Source of the DNA: Sepiola atlantica
Lineage: Eukaryota; Mollusca; Cephalopoda; Sepiida; Sepiolidae
Reading direction: 5' to 3'
Length of the DNA stretch: 64,000 nucleotides
NCBI GenBank assembly: GCA_963556195.1
Contig: CAUVYP010000244.1
Span: forward strand, 2,356,001 to 2,420,000
The notes below the pieces were generated by a model. The model saw nothing but the letters and a program-made list of their open reading frames with translations, did not search any database and was not told where the DNA came from. The translations under genes and the position numbers were made by a program. The stretch's first letter is position 1. Every line of letters starts with the position of its first letter. Positions 1-12,086 of the stretch are shown piece by piece.

Positions 1-99
1 CGTTTTAAAGTTGATATCGCTTTTGTTTATAACTTCCACATTTATTCGAATTGTGGAACAAAACTTCGCAGACAGTCTCAAATAGGCCTTTTCTACTGA

Positions 100-132
100 A
101 GTACCAAGTTTCAGAAGTGCAGCTCTTGTACT
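100..132. other. Imperfect 8 bp stem with 16 nt loop inside the monomer (representative)
   Basis: Arm agtaccaag (100-108) pairs with cttgtact (125-132), with one bulged C at 105, leaving a 16 nt loop. The subtypes with gtacaaag replace the bulged segment, and T monomers (gcaccaag) break one pair, so the stem is not strictly maintained. This counts against strong selection on it as an RNA hairpin. Confidence 0.4.
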
Positions 133-169
133 GCCGGAGATATGTCGATACAAACTGAATACGCAAAAC

Positions 170-201
170 ATCAACAAAATTTAGCGCGTTTTAAAGTTGA
201 T
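170..201. other. Imperfect dyad across the monomer junction (recurs in most monomers)
   Basis: The end of one monomer and the start of the next form an inverted repeat. Arm atcaac (170-175) pairs with gttgat (196-201), and inside them aaaa faces tttt around the central tagcgcg. It recurs at every junction that keeps the catcaac linker and is weakened where the linker is aaaaaacc or aaaaaaac. It could extrude as a hairpin or be a dimeric protein site; neither is shown by sequence alone. The coordinates are one representative copy. Confidence 0.5.
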
Positions 202-1265
202 ATCGCTTTTGTTTATAACTTCCACATTTATTCGAATTGTGCAACGAAACTTTGCAGACAGTCTCGAATAGGCATCCTCTACTGGAGTACCAAGTTTCAG
301 AAGTGCAGCTCTTGTACTGCCGGAGATATGTCGATACAAACTGAATACGCAAAACATCAACAAAATTTAGCGCGTTTTAAAGTTGATATCGCTTTTGTTT
401 ATAACTTTCACATTTATTCGAATTGTGCCACAAAACTTTGCAGACAGTCGCGGAGACACATTTTCTACTGAAGTACCAAGTTTCAGAAGTGCAGCTCTTG
501 TACTGCCGGAGATATGTCGATACAAACTGAATACGCAAAACATCAACAAAATTTAGCGCGTTTTAAAGTTGATATCGCTTTTGTTTATAACTTCCACATT
601 TATTCGAATTGTGCAACGAAACTTTGCAGACAGTCGCGGAGACACATGTTCTACTGAAGTACCAAGTTTCAGAAGTGCAGCTCTTGTACTGCCGGAGATA
701 TGTCGATACAAACTGAATACGCAAAACATCAACAAAATTTAGCGCGTTTTAAAGTTGATATCGCTTTTGTTTATAACTTCCACATGTATTCGAATTGTTC
801 CACGAAACTTTGCAGACAGTCGCGGAGACACATGTTCTACTGAAGTACCAAGTTTCAGAAGTGCAGCTCTTGTACTGCCGGACATATGTCGATACAAACT
901 GAATACGCAAAACATCAACAAAATTTAGCGCGTTTTAAAGTTGATATCGCTTTTGTTTATAACTTCCACATTTATTCGAATTGTGCAACGAAACTTTGCA
1001 GAAAGTCTCGAATAGGCCTTTTCTACTGAAGTACCAAGTTCCAGACGTGCAGCTCTTGTACTGCCGGAGATATGTCGATACAAACTGAATACGCAAAACA
1101 TCAACAAAATTTAGCGCGTTTTAAAGTTGATATCGCTTTTGTTTATAACTTCCACATTTATTCGAATTGTGCAACGAAACTTTGCAGACAGTCTCGAATA
1201 GGCCTTTTCTACTGAAGTACAAAGTTTCAGAAGTGCAGCTCTTGTACTGCCGGAGATATGTCGAT

Positions 1266-1276
1266 ACAAAATAGAA
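1266..1276 (+). other. 1 bp insertion in a monomer (caaaatagaa)
   Basis: The usual caaactgaa reads caaaatagaa, which lengthens the monomer at 1111 to 187 bp. Confidence 0.8.
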
Positions 1277-2570
1277 TACGCAAAACATCAACAAAATTTA
1301 GCGCGTTTTAATGTTAATATCGCTGTTATTTATAACTTCCACATTTATTCGAATTGTGCAACGAAACTTTGCAGACAGTCTCAAATAGGCCTTTTCTACT
1401 GAAGTACCAAGTTTCAGAAGTGCAGCTCTTGTACTGCCGGAGATCTGTCGATACAAACTGAATCCGCAAAACATCAACAAAATTTAGCGCGTTTTAAAGT
1501 TGATATCGCTTTTGTTTATAACTTCCACATTTATTCGAATTGTGCCACGAAACTTTGCAGACAGTCGCGGAGACACATGTTCAACTGAAGTACCAAGTTT
1601 CAGAAGTGCAGCTCTTGTACTGCCGGAGATATGTCGATACAAACTGAATACGCAAAACATCAACAAAATTTAGCGCGTTTTAAAGTTGATATCGCTTTTG
1701 TTTATAACTTCCACATTTATTCGAATTGTGCAACGAAACTTTGCAGACAGTCTCGAATAGGCCTTTTCTACTGAAGCACCAAGTCTCAGAAGTGCAGCTC
1801 TTGTACTGCCGGAGATATGTCGATACAAACTGAATACGCAAAACATCAACAAAATTTAGCGCGTTTTAAAGTTGATATCGCTTTTGTTTATAACTTCCAC
1901 ATTTATTCGAATGTTGCAACGAAACTTTGCAGACAGTCTCGAATAGGCCTTCTCTACTGAAGTACCAAGTTTCAGAAGTGCAGCTCTTGTACTGCCGGAG
2001 ATATGTCGATACAAACTGAATACGCAAAACATCAACAAAATTTAGCGCGTTTTAAAGTTGATATCGCTTTTGTTTATAACTTCCACATTTATTCGGATTG
2101 TGCAACGAAACTTTGCAGACAGTCTCGAATAGGCCTCCTCTACTGAAGTACCAAGTTTCAGAAGTGCAGCTCTTGTACTGCCGGAGATATGTCGATACAA
2201 ACTGAATACGCAAATCATCAACAAAATTTAGCGCGTTTTAAAGTTGATATCGCTTTTGTTTATAACTTCCACATTTATTCGAATTGTGCAACGAAACTTT
2301 GCAGACAGTCTCGAATAGGCCTTTTCTACTGATGTACAAAGTTTCAGAAGTGCAGCTCTTGTACTGCCGGAGATATGTCGATACAAACTGAATACGCAAA
2401 ACATCAACAAAATTTAGCGCGTTTTAATGTTAATATCGCTTTTGTTTATAACTTCCACATTTATTCGAATTGTGCAACGAAACTTTGCAGACAGTCTCAA
2501 ATAGGCCTTTTCTACTGAAGTACCAAGTTTCAGAAGTGCAGCTCTTGTACTGCCGGAGATATGTCGATAC

Positions 2571-2574
2571 AAAA
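2571..2574 (+). other. 1 bp A insertion in a monomer
   Basis: Three A's before ctgaatacg have become four, giving a 187 bp monomer at 2414. Confidence 0.8.
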
Positions 2575-3716
2575 CTGAATACGCAAAACATCAACAAAAT
2601 TTAGCGCGTTTTAAAGTTGATATCGCTTTTGTTTATAACTTCCACATTTATTCGAATTGTGCCACGAAACTTTGCAGACAGTCGCGGAAACACATGTTCT
2701 ACTGAAGTACCAAGTTTCAGAAGTGCAGCTCTTGTACTGCCGGAGATATGTCGATACAAACTAAATACGCAAAAAACCAACAAAATTTTGCGCGTTTTAA
2801 AGTTGATATCGCTTTTGTTTATAACTTCCACATTTATTCGAATTGTGCAACGAAACTTTGCAGACAGTCTCGAATAGGCCTTCTTTACTGAAGTACCAAG
2901 TTTCAGAAGTGCAGCTCTTGTACTGCCGGAGATATGTCGATACAAACTGAATACGCAAATCATCAACAAAATTTAGCGCGTTTTAATGTTGATATCGCTT
3001 TTGTTTATAACTTCCACATTTATTCGAATTGTGCAACGAAACTTTGCAGACAGTCTCGAATAGGCCTTTTCTACTACAGTACCAAGTTTCAGAAGTGCAG
3101 CTCTTGTACTGCCGGAGATATGTCGATACAAACTGAATACGCAAAACATCAACAAAATTTAGCGCGTTTTAAAGTTGATATCGCTTTTGTTTATAACTTC
3201 CACATTTATTCGAATTGTGCAACGAAACTTTGCAGACAGTCTCGAATAGGCCTCCTCTACTGGAGTACCAAGTTTCAGAAGTCCAGCTCTTGTACTGCCG
3301 GAGATATGTCGATACAAACTGAATACGCAAAACATCAACAAAATTTAGCGCGTTTTAAAGTTGATATCGCTTTTGTTTATAACTTTCACATTTATTCGAT
3401 TTGTGCCACGAAACTTTGCAGACAGGCGCGGAGACACATTTTCTACTGAAGTACCAAGGTTCAGAAGTGCAGCTCTTGTACTGCCGGAGATATGTCGATA
3501 CAAACTGAATACGCAAAACATCAACAAAATTTAGCGCGTTTTAAAGTTGATATCGCTTTTGTTTATAACTTCCACATTTATTCGAATTGTGCAACGAAAC
3601 TTTGCAGACAGTCGCGGATACACATTTTTTACTGATGTACCAAGTTTCAGAAGTGCAGCTCTTGTACTGCCGGAGATATGTCGATACAAACTGAATACGC
3701 AAAACATCAACAAAAT

Positions 3717-5576
3717 TTAGCGCGTTTTAAAGTTGATATCGCTTTTGTTTATAACTTCCACATTTATTCGAATTGTGCCACGAATCTTTGCAGACAGTCG
3801 CGGAGACACATGTTCTACTGAAGTACCAAGTTTCAGAAGTGCAGCTCTTGTACTGCCGGAGATATGTCGATACAAACTGAATACGCAAAACATCAACAAA
3901 ATTTAGCGCGTTTTAAAGTTGATATCGCTTTTGTTTATAACTTCCACATTTATTCGAATTGTGCAACGAAACTTTGCAGACAGTCTCGAATAGGCCTTTT
4001 CTACTGAAGCACCAAGTGTCAGAAGTGCAGCTCTTGTACTGCCGGAGATATGTCGATACAAACTGAATACGCAAAACATCAACAAAATTTAGCGCGTTTT
4101 AAAGTTGATATCGCTTTTGTTTATAACTTCCACATTTATTCGAATTGTGCAACGAAACTTTGCAGACAGTCTCGAATAGGCCTTTTCTACTGAATTACCA
4201 AGTTTCAGAAGTGCAGCTCTTGTACTGCCGGAGATATGTCGATACAAACTGAATACGCAAAAAACCAACAAAATTTAGCGCGTTTTAAAGTTGATATCGC
4301 TTTTGTTTATAACTTTCACATTTATTCGAATTGTGCAACGAAACTTTGCAGACAGTCTCGAATAGGCCTCCTTTACTGAAGTACCAAGTTTCAGAAGTGC
4401 AGCTCTTGTACTGCCGGAGATATGTCGATACAAACTGAATACGCAAATCATCAACAAAATTTAGCGCGTTTTAATGTTGATATCGCTTTTGTTTATAACT
4501 TCCACATTTATTCGAATTGTGCAACGAAACTTTGCAGACAGTCTCGAATAGGCCTTTTCTACTGAAGTACAAAGTTTCAGAAGTGCAGCTCTTGTACTGC
4601 CGGAGATATGTCGATACAAACTGAATACGCAAAACATCAACAAAATTTAGCGCGTTTTAATGTTAATATCGCTTTTGTTTATAACTTCCACATTTACTCG
4701 AATTGTGCAACGAAACTTTGCAGACAGTCTCAAATAGGCCTTTTCTACTGAAGTACCAAGTTTCAGAAGTGCAGCTCTTGTACTGCCGGAGATATGTCGA
4801 TACAAACTGAATACGCAAAACATCAACAAAATTTAGCGCGTTTTAAAGTTGATATCGCTTTTGTTTATAACTTCCACATTTACTCGAATTGTGCAACGAA
4901 ACTTTGCAGACAGTCGCGGAGACACATTTTCTACTGAAGTACCAAGGTTCAGAAGTGCAGCTCTTGTACTGCCGGAGATATGTCGATACAAACTGAATAC
5001 GCAAAACATCAACAAAATTTAGCGCGTTTTAAAGTTGATATCGCTTTTGTTTATAACTTCCACATTTATTCGAATTGTGCAACGAAACTTGGCAGACAGT
5101 CGCGGAAACACATGTTCTACTGAAGTACCAAGTTTCAGAAGTGCAGCTCTTGTACTGCCGGAGATATGTCGATACAAACTGAATACGCAAAACATCAACA
5201 AAATTTAGTGCGTTTTAAAGTTGATATCGCTTTTGTTTATAACTTCCACATTTATTCGAATTGGGCAACGAAACTTTGCAGACAGTCTCGAATAGGCCTT
5301 TTCTACTGAAGCACCAAGTGTCAGAAGTGCAGCTCTTGTACTGCCGGAGATATGTCGATACAAACTGAATACGCAAATCATCAACAAAATTTAGCGCGTT
5401 TTAATGTTGATATCGCTTTTGTTTATAACTTCCACATTTATTCGAATTGTGCAACGAAACTTTGCAGACAGTCTCGAAAAAGCCTCCTCTACTGGAGTAC
5501 CAAGTTTCAGAAGTGCAGCTCTTGTACTGCCGGAGATATGTCGATACAAACTGAATACGCAAAACATCAACAAAAT
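3717..5576 (+). repeat. Ten-monomer block with a displaced copy at 10599-12458
   Basis: Ten successive monomers recur in the same order 6882 bp (37 monomers) downstream. Shared marks include gcaccaagtgtc (T), an aaaaaacc-linked class A monomer, a tttcac class A monomer, tttactcg in the Y monomer at 4647 and 11529, and gggcaac with tttagtgcg in the T monomer at 5205 and 12087. Some sites differ (4833 also carries tttactcg, 11715 does not), so the copies are older than the tandem duplications further right. Confidence 0.75.
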
Positions 5577-6320
5577 TTAGCGCGTTTTAAAGTTGATATC
5601 GCTTTTGTTTATAACTTTCACATTTATTCGAATTGTGCCACGAAACTTTGCAGACAGTCGCGGAGACACATTTTCTAATGAAGTACCAAGTTTCAGAAGT
5701 GCAGCTCTTGTACTGCCGGAGATATGTCGATACAAACTGAATACGCAAAACATCAACAAAATTTAGCGCGTTTTAAAGTTGATATCGCTTTTGTTTATAA
5801 CTTCCACATTTATTCGAATTGTGCAACGAAACTTTGCAGACAGTCGCGGAGACACATTTTCTACTGAAGTACCAGGTTTCAGAAGTGCAGCTCTTGTACT
5901 GCCGGAGATATGTCGATACAAACTGAATACGCAAAACATCAACAAAATTTAGCGCGTTTTAAAGTTGATATCGCTTTTGTTTATAACTTCCCCATTTATT
6001 CGAATTGTGCAACGAAACTTTGCAGACAGTCGCGGAGACACATTTTCTACTGAAGTACCAAGGTTCAGAAGTGCAGCTCTTGTACTGCCGGAGATATGTC
6101 GATACAAACTGAATACGCAAAACATCAACAAAATTTAGCGCGTTTTAAAGTTGATATCGCTTTTGTTTATAACTTCCACATTTATTCGAATTGTGCAACG
6201 AAACTTTGCAGAAAGTCTCGAATAGGCCTTTTCTACTGAAGTACCAAGTTTCAGAAGTGCAGCTCTTGTACTGCCGGAGATATGTCGATACAAACTGAAT
6301 ACGCAAAACATCAACAAAAT
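4833..6320 (+). repeat. 8-monomer higher-order unit, copy 1
   Basis: The 1488 bp unit of eight monomers is followed directly by a second copy at 6321-7808. Subtype order is N-type with accaagg, H, T (gggcaac, tttagtgcg), P (tactggag), a tttcac class B monomer, K (accagg), G (ttcccc), and a class A monomer. The copy-specific changes gaaaaagcctc (5476-5486) and ttctaatg (5674-5681) are absent from copy 2. Confidence 0.85.
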
Positions 6321-7808
6321 TTAGCGCGTTTTAAAGTTGATATCGCTTTTGTTTATAACTTCCACATTTATTCGAATTGTGCAACGAAACTTTGCAGACA
6401 GTCGCGGAGACACATTTTCTACTGAAGTACCAAGGTTCAGAAGTGCAGCTCTTGTACTGCCGGAGATATGTCGATACAAACTGAATACGCAAAACATCAA
6501 CAAAATTTAGCGCGTTTTAAAGTTGATATCGCTTTTGTTTATAACTTCCACATTTATTCGAATTGTGCAACGAAACTTTGCAGACAGTCGCGGAAACACA
6601 TGTTCTACTGAAGTACCAAGTTTCAGAAGTGCAGCTCTTGTACTGCCGGAGATATGTCGATACAAACTGAATACGCAAAACATCAACAAAATTTAGTGCG
6701 TTTTAAAGTTGATATCGCTTTTGTTTATAACTTCCACATTTATTCGAATTGGGCAACGAAACTTTGCAGACAGTCTCGAATAGGCCTTTTCTACTGAAGC
6801 ACCAAGTGTCAGAAGTGCAGCTCTTGTACTGCCGGAGATATGTCGATACAAACTGAATACGCAAATCATCAACAAAATTTAGCGCGTTTTAATGTTGATA
6901 TCGCTTTTGTTTATAACTTCCACATTTATTCGAATTGTGCAACGAAACTTTGCAGACAGTCTCGAATAGGCCTCCTCTACTGGAGTACCAAGTTTCAGAA
7001 GTGCAGCTCTTGTACTGCCGGAGATATGTCGATACAAACTGAATACGCAAAACATCAACAAAATTTAGCGCGTTTTAAAGTTGATATCGCTTTTGTTTAT
7101 AACTTTCACATTTATTCGAATTGTGCCACGAAACTTTGCAGACAGTCGCGGAGACACATTTTCTACTGAAGTACCAAGTTTCAGAAGTGCAGCTCTTGTA
7201 CTGCCGGAGATATGTCGATACAAACTGAATACGCAAAACATCAACAAAATTTAGCGCGTTTTAAAGTTGATATCGCTTTTGTTTATAACTTCCACATTTA
7301 TTCGAATTGTGCAACGAAACTTTGCAGACAGTCGCGGAGACACATTTTCTACTGAAGTACCAGGTTTCAGAAGTGCAGCTCTTGTACTGCCGGAGATATG
7401 TCGATACAAACTGAATACGCAAAACATCAACAAAATTTAGCGCGTTTTAAAGTTGATATCGCTTTTGTTTATAACTTCCCCATTTATTCGAATTGTGCAT
7501 CGAAACTTTGCAGACAGTCGCGGAGACACATTTTCTACTGAAGTACAAAGGTTCAGAAGTGCAGCTCTTGTACTGCCGGAGATATGTCGATACAAACTGA
7601 ATACGCAAAACATCAACAAAATTTAGCGCGTTTTAAAGTTGATATCGCTTTTGTTTATAACTTCCACATTTATTCGAATTGTGCAACGAAACTTTGCAGA
7701 AAGTCTCGAATAGGCCTTTTCTACTGAAGTACCAAGTTTCAGAAGTGCAGCTCTTGTACTGCCGGAGATATGTCGATACAAACTGAATACGCAAAAAAAC
7801 AACAAATA
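6321..7808 (+). repeat. 8-monomer higher-order unit, copy 2
   Basis: This repeats 4833-6320 monomer for monomer. It differs in having the seven-A linker gcaaaaaaacaac on its last monomer and gtacaaagg in the G monomer (7437-7622). Both features are inherited by the following block (8739 and 8925), so the array to the right was copied from this version. The last junction carries a 1 bp insertion (about 7802-7811). Confidence 0.85.
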
Positions 7809-7811
7809 TTT
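7802..7811 (+). other. 1 bp insertion at a monomer junction (aaatattta)
   Basis: The usual aaaattta reads aaatattta immediately after the seven-A linker of the monomer at 7623. Confidence 0.8.
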
Positions 7812-7995
7812 AGCGCGTTTTAAAGTTGATATCGCTTTTGTTTATAACTTCCACATTTATTCGAATTGTGCAACGAAACTTTGCAGACAGTCTCGAATAG
7901 GCCTCCTCTACTGAAGTACCAAGTTTCAGAAGTGCAGCTCTTGTACTGCCGGAGATATGTCGATACAAACTGAATACGCAAATCATCAACAAAAT

Positions 7996-8181
7996 TTAGC
8001 GCGTTTTAATGTTGATATCGCTTTTGTTTATAACTTCCACATTTATTCGAATTGTGCAACGAACCTTTGCAGACAGTCTCGAATAGGCCTTTTCTACTGA
8101 AGCACCAAGTGTCAGAAGTGCAGCTCTTGTACTGCCGGAGATATGTCGATACAAACTGAATACGCAAATCATCAACAAAAT
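7996..8181 (+). repeat. Chimeric monomer R/T at a unit-length change
   Basis: The left part has ttttaatg and the rare acgaaccttt (also at 13269, 14757, 16246 and 18848, always in R monomers). The right part has ggccttttc, gcaccaag and gtgtc, marks of T monomers such as 6693. The switch lies at about 8067-8095. It joins an R start to a T end and coincides with the change from 8- to 7-monomer spacing, as expected for an in-register unequal exchange. Confidence 0.75.
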
Positions 8182-8338
8182 TTAGCGCGTTTTAATGTTG
8201 ATATCGCTTTTGTTTATAACTTCCACATTTATTCGAATTGTGCAACGAAACTTTGCAGACAGTCTCGAATAGGCCTCCTCTACTGGAGTACCAAGTTTCA
8301 GAAGTGCAGCTCTTGTACTGCCGGAGATATGTCGATAC

Positions 8339-8341
8339 AAC
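8339..8341 (+). other. 1 bp A deletion in a monomer
   Basis: The sequence reads gatacaactg instead of gatacaaactg, giving a 185 bp monomer at 8182. Confidence 0.8.
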
Positions 8342-8366
8342 TGAATACGCAAAACATCAACAAAAT

Positions 8367-9296
8367 TTAGCGCGTTTTAAAGTTGATATCGCTTTTGTTT
8401 ATAACTTTCACATTTATTCGAATTGTGCCACAAAACTTTGCAGACAGTCGCGGAGACACATTTTCTACTGAAGTACCAAGTTTCAGAAGTGCAGCTCTTG
8501 TACTGCCGGAGATATGTCGATACAAACTGAATACGCAAAACATCAACAAAATTTAGCGCGTTTTAAAGTTGATATCGCTTTTGTTTATAACTTCCACATT
8601 TATTCGAATTGTGCAACGAAACTTTGCAGACAGTCGCGGAGACACATTTTCTACTGAAGTACCAGGTGTCAGAAGTGCAGCTCTTGTACTGCTGGAGATA
8701 TGTCGATACAAACTGAATACGCAAAACATCAACAAAATTTAGCGCGTTTTAAAGTTGATATCGCTTTTGTTTATAACTTCCCCATTTATTCGAATTGTGC
8801 AACGAAACTTTGCAGACAGTCGCGGAGACACATTTTCTACTGAAGTACAAAGGTTCAGAAGTGCAGCTCTTGTACTGCCGGAGATATGTCGATACAAACT
8901 GAATACGCAAAACATCAACAAAATTTAGCGCGTTTTAAAGTTGATATCGCTTTTGTTTATAACTTCCACATTTATTCGAATTGTGCAACGAAACTTTGCA
9001 GAAAGTCTCGAATAGGCCTTTTCTACTGAAGTACCAAGTTTCAGAAGTGCAGCTCTTGTACTGCCGGAGATATGTCGATACAAACTGAATACGCAAAAAA
9101 ACAACAAAATTTAGCGCGTTTTAAAGTTGATATCGCTTTTGTTTATAACTTCCACATTTATTCGAATTGTGCAACGAAACTTTGCAGACAGTCTCGAATA
9201 GGCCTCCTCTACTGAAGTACCAAGTTTCAGAAGTGCAGCTCTTGTACTGCCGGAGATATGTCGATACAAACTGAATACGCAAATCATCAACAAAAT
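8367..9296 (+). repeat. Block matching 7065-7995 at 7-monomer spacing
   Basis: Monomers 8367, 8553, 8739, 8925 and 9111 follow those at 7065, 7251, 7437, 7623 and 7810 in type and order, 7 monomers (1302 bp, with offsetting 1 bp indels) to the right. Shared marks are accagg, ttcccc with gtacaaagg, gcagaaag with the seven-A linker, and the aaatcatc E monomer. The preceding monomer has a 1 bp deletion (about 8339-8341). Confidence 0.8.
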
Positions 9297-12086
9297 TTAG
9301 CGCGTTTTAATGTTGATATCGCTTTTGTTTATAACTTCCACATTTATTCGAATTGTGCAACGAAACTTTGCAGACAGTCTCGAATAGGCTTTTTCTACTG
9401 AAGTACAAAGTTTCAGAAGTGCAGCTCTTGTACTGCGCGAGATATGTCGATACAAACTGAATACGCAAAACATCAACAAAATTTAGCGCGTTTTAAAGTT
9501 GATATCGCTTTTGTTTATAACTTCCACATTTATTCGAATTGTGCAACGAAACTTTGCAGACAGTCGCGGAAACACATGTTCTACTGAAGAACCAAGTTTC
9601 AGAAGTGCAGCTCTTGTACTGCCGGAGATATGTCGATACAAACTGAATACGCAAAACATCAACAAAATTTAGTGCGTTTTAAAGTTGATATCGCTTTTGT
9701 TTATAACTTCCACATTTATTCGAATTGGGCAACGAAACTTTGCAGACACTCTCGAATAGGCCTTTTCTACTGAAGCACCAAGTGTCAGAAGTGCAGCTCT
9801 TGTACTGCCGGAGATATGTCGATACAAACTGAATACGCAAAACATCAACAAAATTTAGCGCGTTTTAAAGTTGATATCGCTTTTGTTTATAACTTCCACA
9901 TTTATTCGAATTGTGCAACGAAACTTTGCAGACAGTCTCGAATAGGCCTTTTCTACTTAAGTACAAAGTTTCAGAAGTGCAGCTCTTGTACTACCGGAGA
10001 TATGTCGATACAAACTGAATACGCAAAAAACCAACAAAATTTAGCGCGTTTTAAAGTTGATATCGCTTTTGTTTATAACTTCCACATTTATTCGAATTGT
10101 GCAACGAAACTTTGCAGACAGTCTCGAATAGGCCTCCTTTACTGAAGTACCAAGTTTCAGAAGTGCAGCTCTTGTACTGCCGGAGATATGTCGATACAAA
10201 CTGAATACGCAAATCATCAACAAAATTTAGCGCGTTTTAATGTTGATATCGCTTTTGTTTATAACTTCCACATTTATTCGAATTGTGCAACGAAACTTTG
10301 CAGACAGTCTCAAATAGGCCTTTTCTACTGAAGTACCAAGTTTCAGAAGTGCAGCTCTTGTACTGCCGGAGATATGTCGATACAAACTGAATACGCAAAA
10401 CATCAACAAAATTTAGCGCGTTTTAAAGTTGATATCGCTTTTGTTTATAACTTCCACATTTATTCGAATTGTGCCACGAAACTTTGCAGACAGTCGCGGA
10501 GACACATTTTCTACTGATGTACCAAGTTTCAGAAGTGCAGCTCTTGTACTGCCGGAGATATGTCGATACAAACTGAATACGCAAAACATCAACAAAATTA
10601 AGCGCGTTTTAAAGTTGATATCGCTTTTGTTTATAACTTCCACATTTATTCGAATTGTGCCACGAAACTTTGCAGACAGTCGCGGAGACACATGTTCTAC
10701 TGAAGTACCAAGTTTCAGAAGTGCAGCTCTTGTACTGCCGGAGATATGTCGATACAAACTGAATACGCAAAACATCAACAAAATTTAGCGCGTTTTAAAG
10801 TTGATATCGCTTTTGTTTATAACTTCCACATTTATTCGAATTGTGCAACGAAACTTTGCAGACAGTCTCGAATAGGCCTTTTCTACTGAAGCACCAAGTG
10901 TCAGAAGTGCAGCTCTTGTACTGCCGGAGATATGTCGATACAAACTGAATACGCAAAACATCAACAAAATTTAGCGCGTTTTAAAGTTGATATCGCTTTT
11001 GTTTATAACTTCCACATTTATTCGAATTGTGCAACGAAACTTTGCAGACAGTCTCGAATAGGCCTTTTCTACTGAAGTACCAAGTTTCAGAAGTGCAGCT
11101 CTTGTACTGCCGGAGATATGTCGATACAAACTGAATACGCAAAAAACCAACAAAATTTTGCGCGTTTTAAAGTTGATATCGCTTTTGTTTATAACTTTCA
11201 CATTTATTCGAATTGTGCAACGAAACTTTGCAGACAGTCTCGAATAGGCCTCCTCTACTGAAGTACCAAGTTTCAGAAGTGCAGCTCTTGTACTGCCGGA
11301 GATATGTCGATACAAACTGAATACGCAAATCATCAACAAAATTTAGCGCGTTTTAATGTTGATATCGCTTTTGTTTATAACTTCCACATTTATTCGAATT
11401 GTGCAACGAAACTTTGCAGACAGTCTCGAATAGGCCTTTTCTACTGAAGTACAAAGTTTCAGAAGTGCAGCTCTTGTACTGCCGGAGATATGTCGATACA
11501 AACTGAATACGCAAAACATCAACAAAATTTAGCGCGTTTTAATGTTTATATCGCTTTTGTTTATAACTTCCACATTTACTCGAATTGTGCAACGAAACTT
11601 TGCAGACAGTCTCAAATAGGCCTTTTCTACTGAAGTACCAAGTTTCAGAAGTGCAGCTCTTGTACTGCCGGAGATATGTCGATACAAACTGAATACGCAA
11701 AACATCAACAAAATTTAGCGCGTTTTAAAGTTGATATCGCTTTTGTTTATAACTTCCACATTTATTCGAATTGTGCAACGAAACTTTGCAGACAGTCGCG
11801 GAGACACATTTTCTACTGAAGTACCAAGGTTCAGAAGGCCAGCTCTTGTACTGCCGGAGATATGTCGATACAAACTGAATACGCAAAACATCAACAAAAT
11901 TTAGCGCGTTTTAAAGTTGATATCGCTTTTGTTTATAACTTCCACATTTATTCGAATTGTGCAAAGAAACTTTGCAGACAGTCGCGGAAACACATGTTCT
12001 ACTGAAGTACCAAGTTTCAGAAGTGCAGCTCTTGTACTGCCGGAGATATGTCGATACAAACTGAATACGCAAAACATCAACAAAAT
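9297..12086 (+). repeat. Mixed satellite domain, 15 monomers
   Basis: Subtype order is R, H, T, L (tacttaag with gtacaaag), E, Y, N, V-like, T, J, D, R, Y, N, H. The left part resembles the H-T-L-E-Y run of the 21-26 kb domain; the right part is the copy of 3717-5204. At about 10598 the usual ttta at the unit start is ttaa, and at 11157 it is tttt. Both remove the stop codon on the minus strand and merge two 60-codon frames, without other sign of coding. Confidence 0.75.

Larger units (their letters stand above)
1..4832 (+). repeat. Irregular satellite domain with many private variants
   Basis: About 26 monomers here do not form a clean tandem higher-order unit. Many carry changes not seen elsewhere: the first partial monomer has tgtggaac, aaaactt and acttcgc; 739-924 has catgtattc and ggacatatg; 1298-1483 has gctgttatt, agatctg and gaatccg; 1856-2041 has aatgttgc. 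Two of the ten indel monomers lie here. Parts still have distant relatives: 2601-3530 matches 30875-31804 in subtype order (H, E, a tactacag monomer, P, then a ttcgattt monomer), and 3717-5576 matches 10599-12458. Confidence 0.75.

Noticed and set aside
2617..2877. Plus-strand 86-codon frame (also at 16753, 19171, 21403, 22519, 24007, 27915, 34239)
   Set aside because: It is a third frame of the H-E monomer pair, recurring only because that pair recurs; no independent coding sign.
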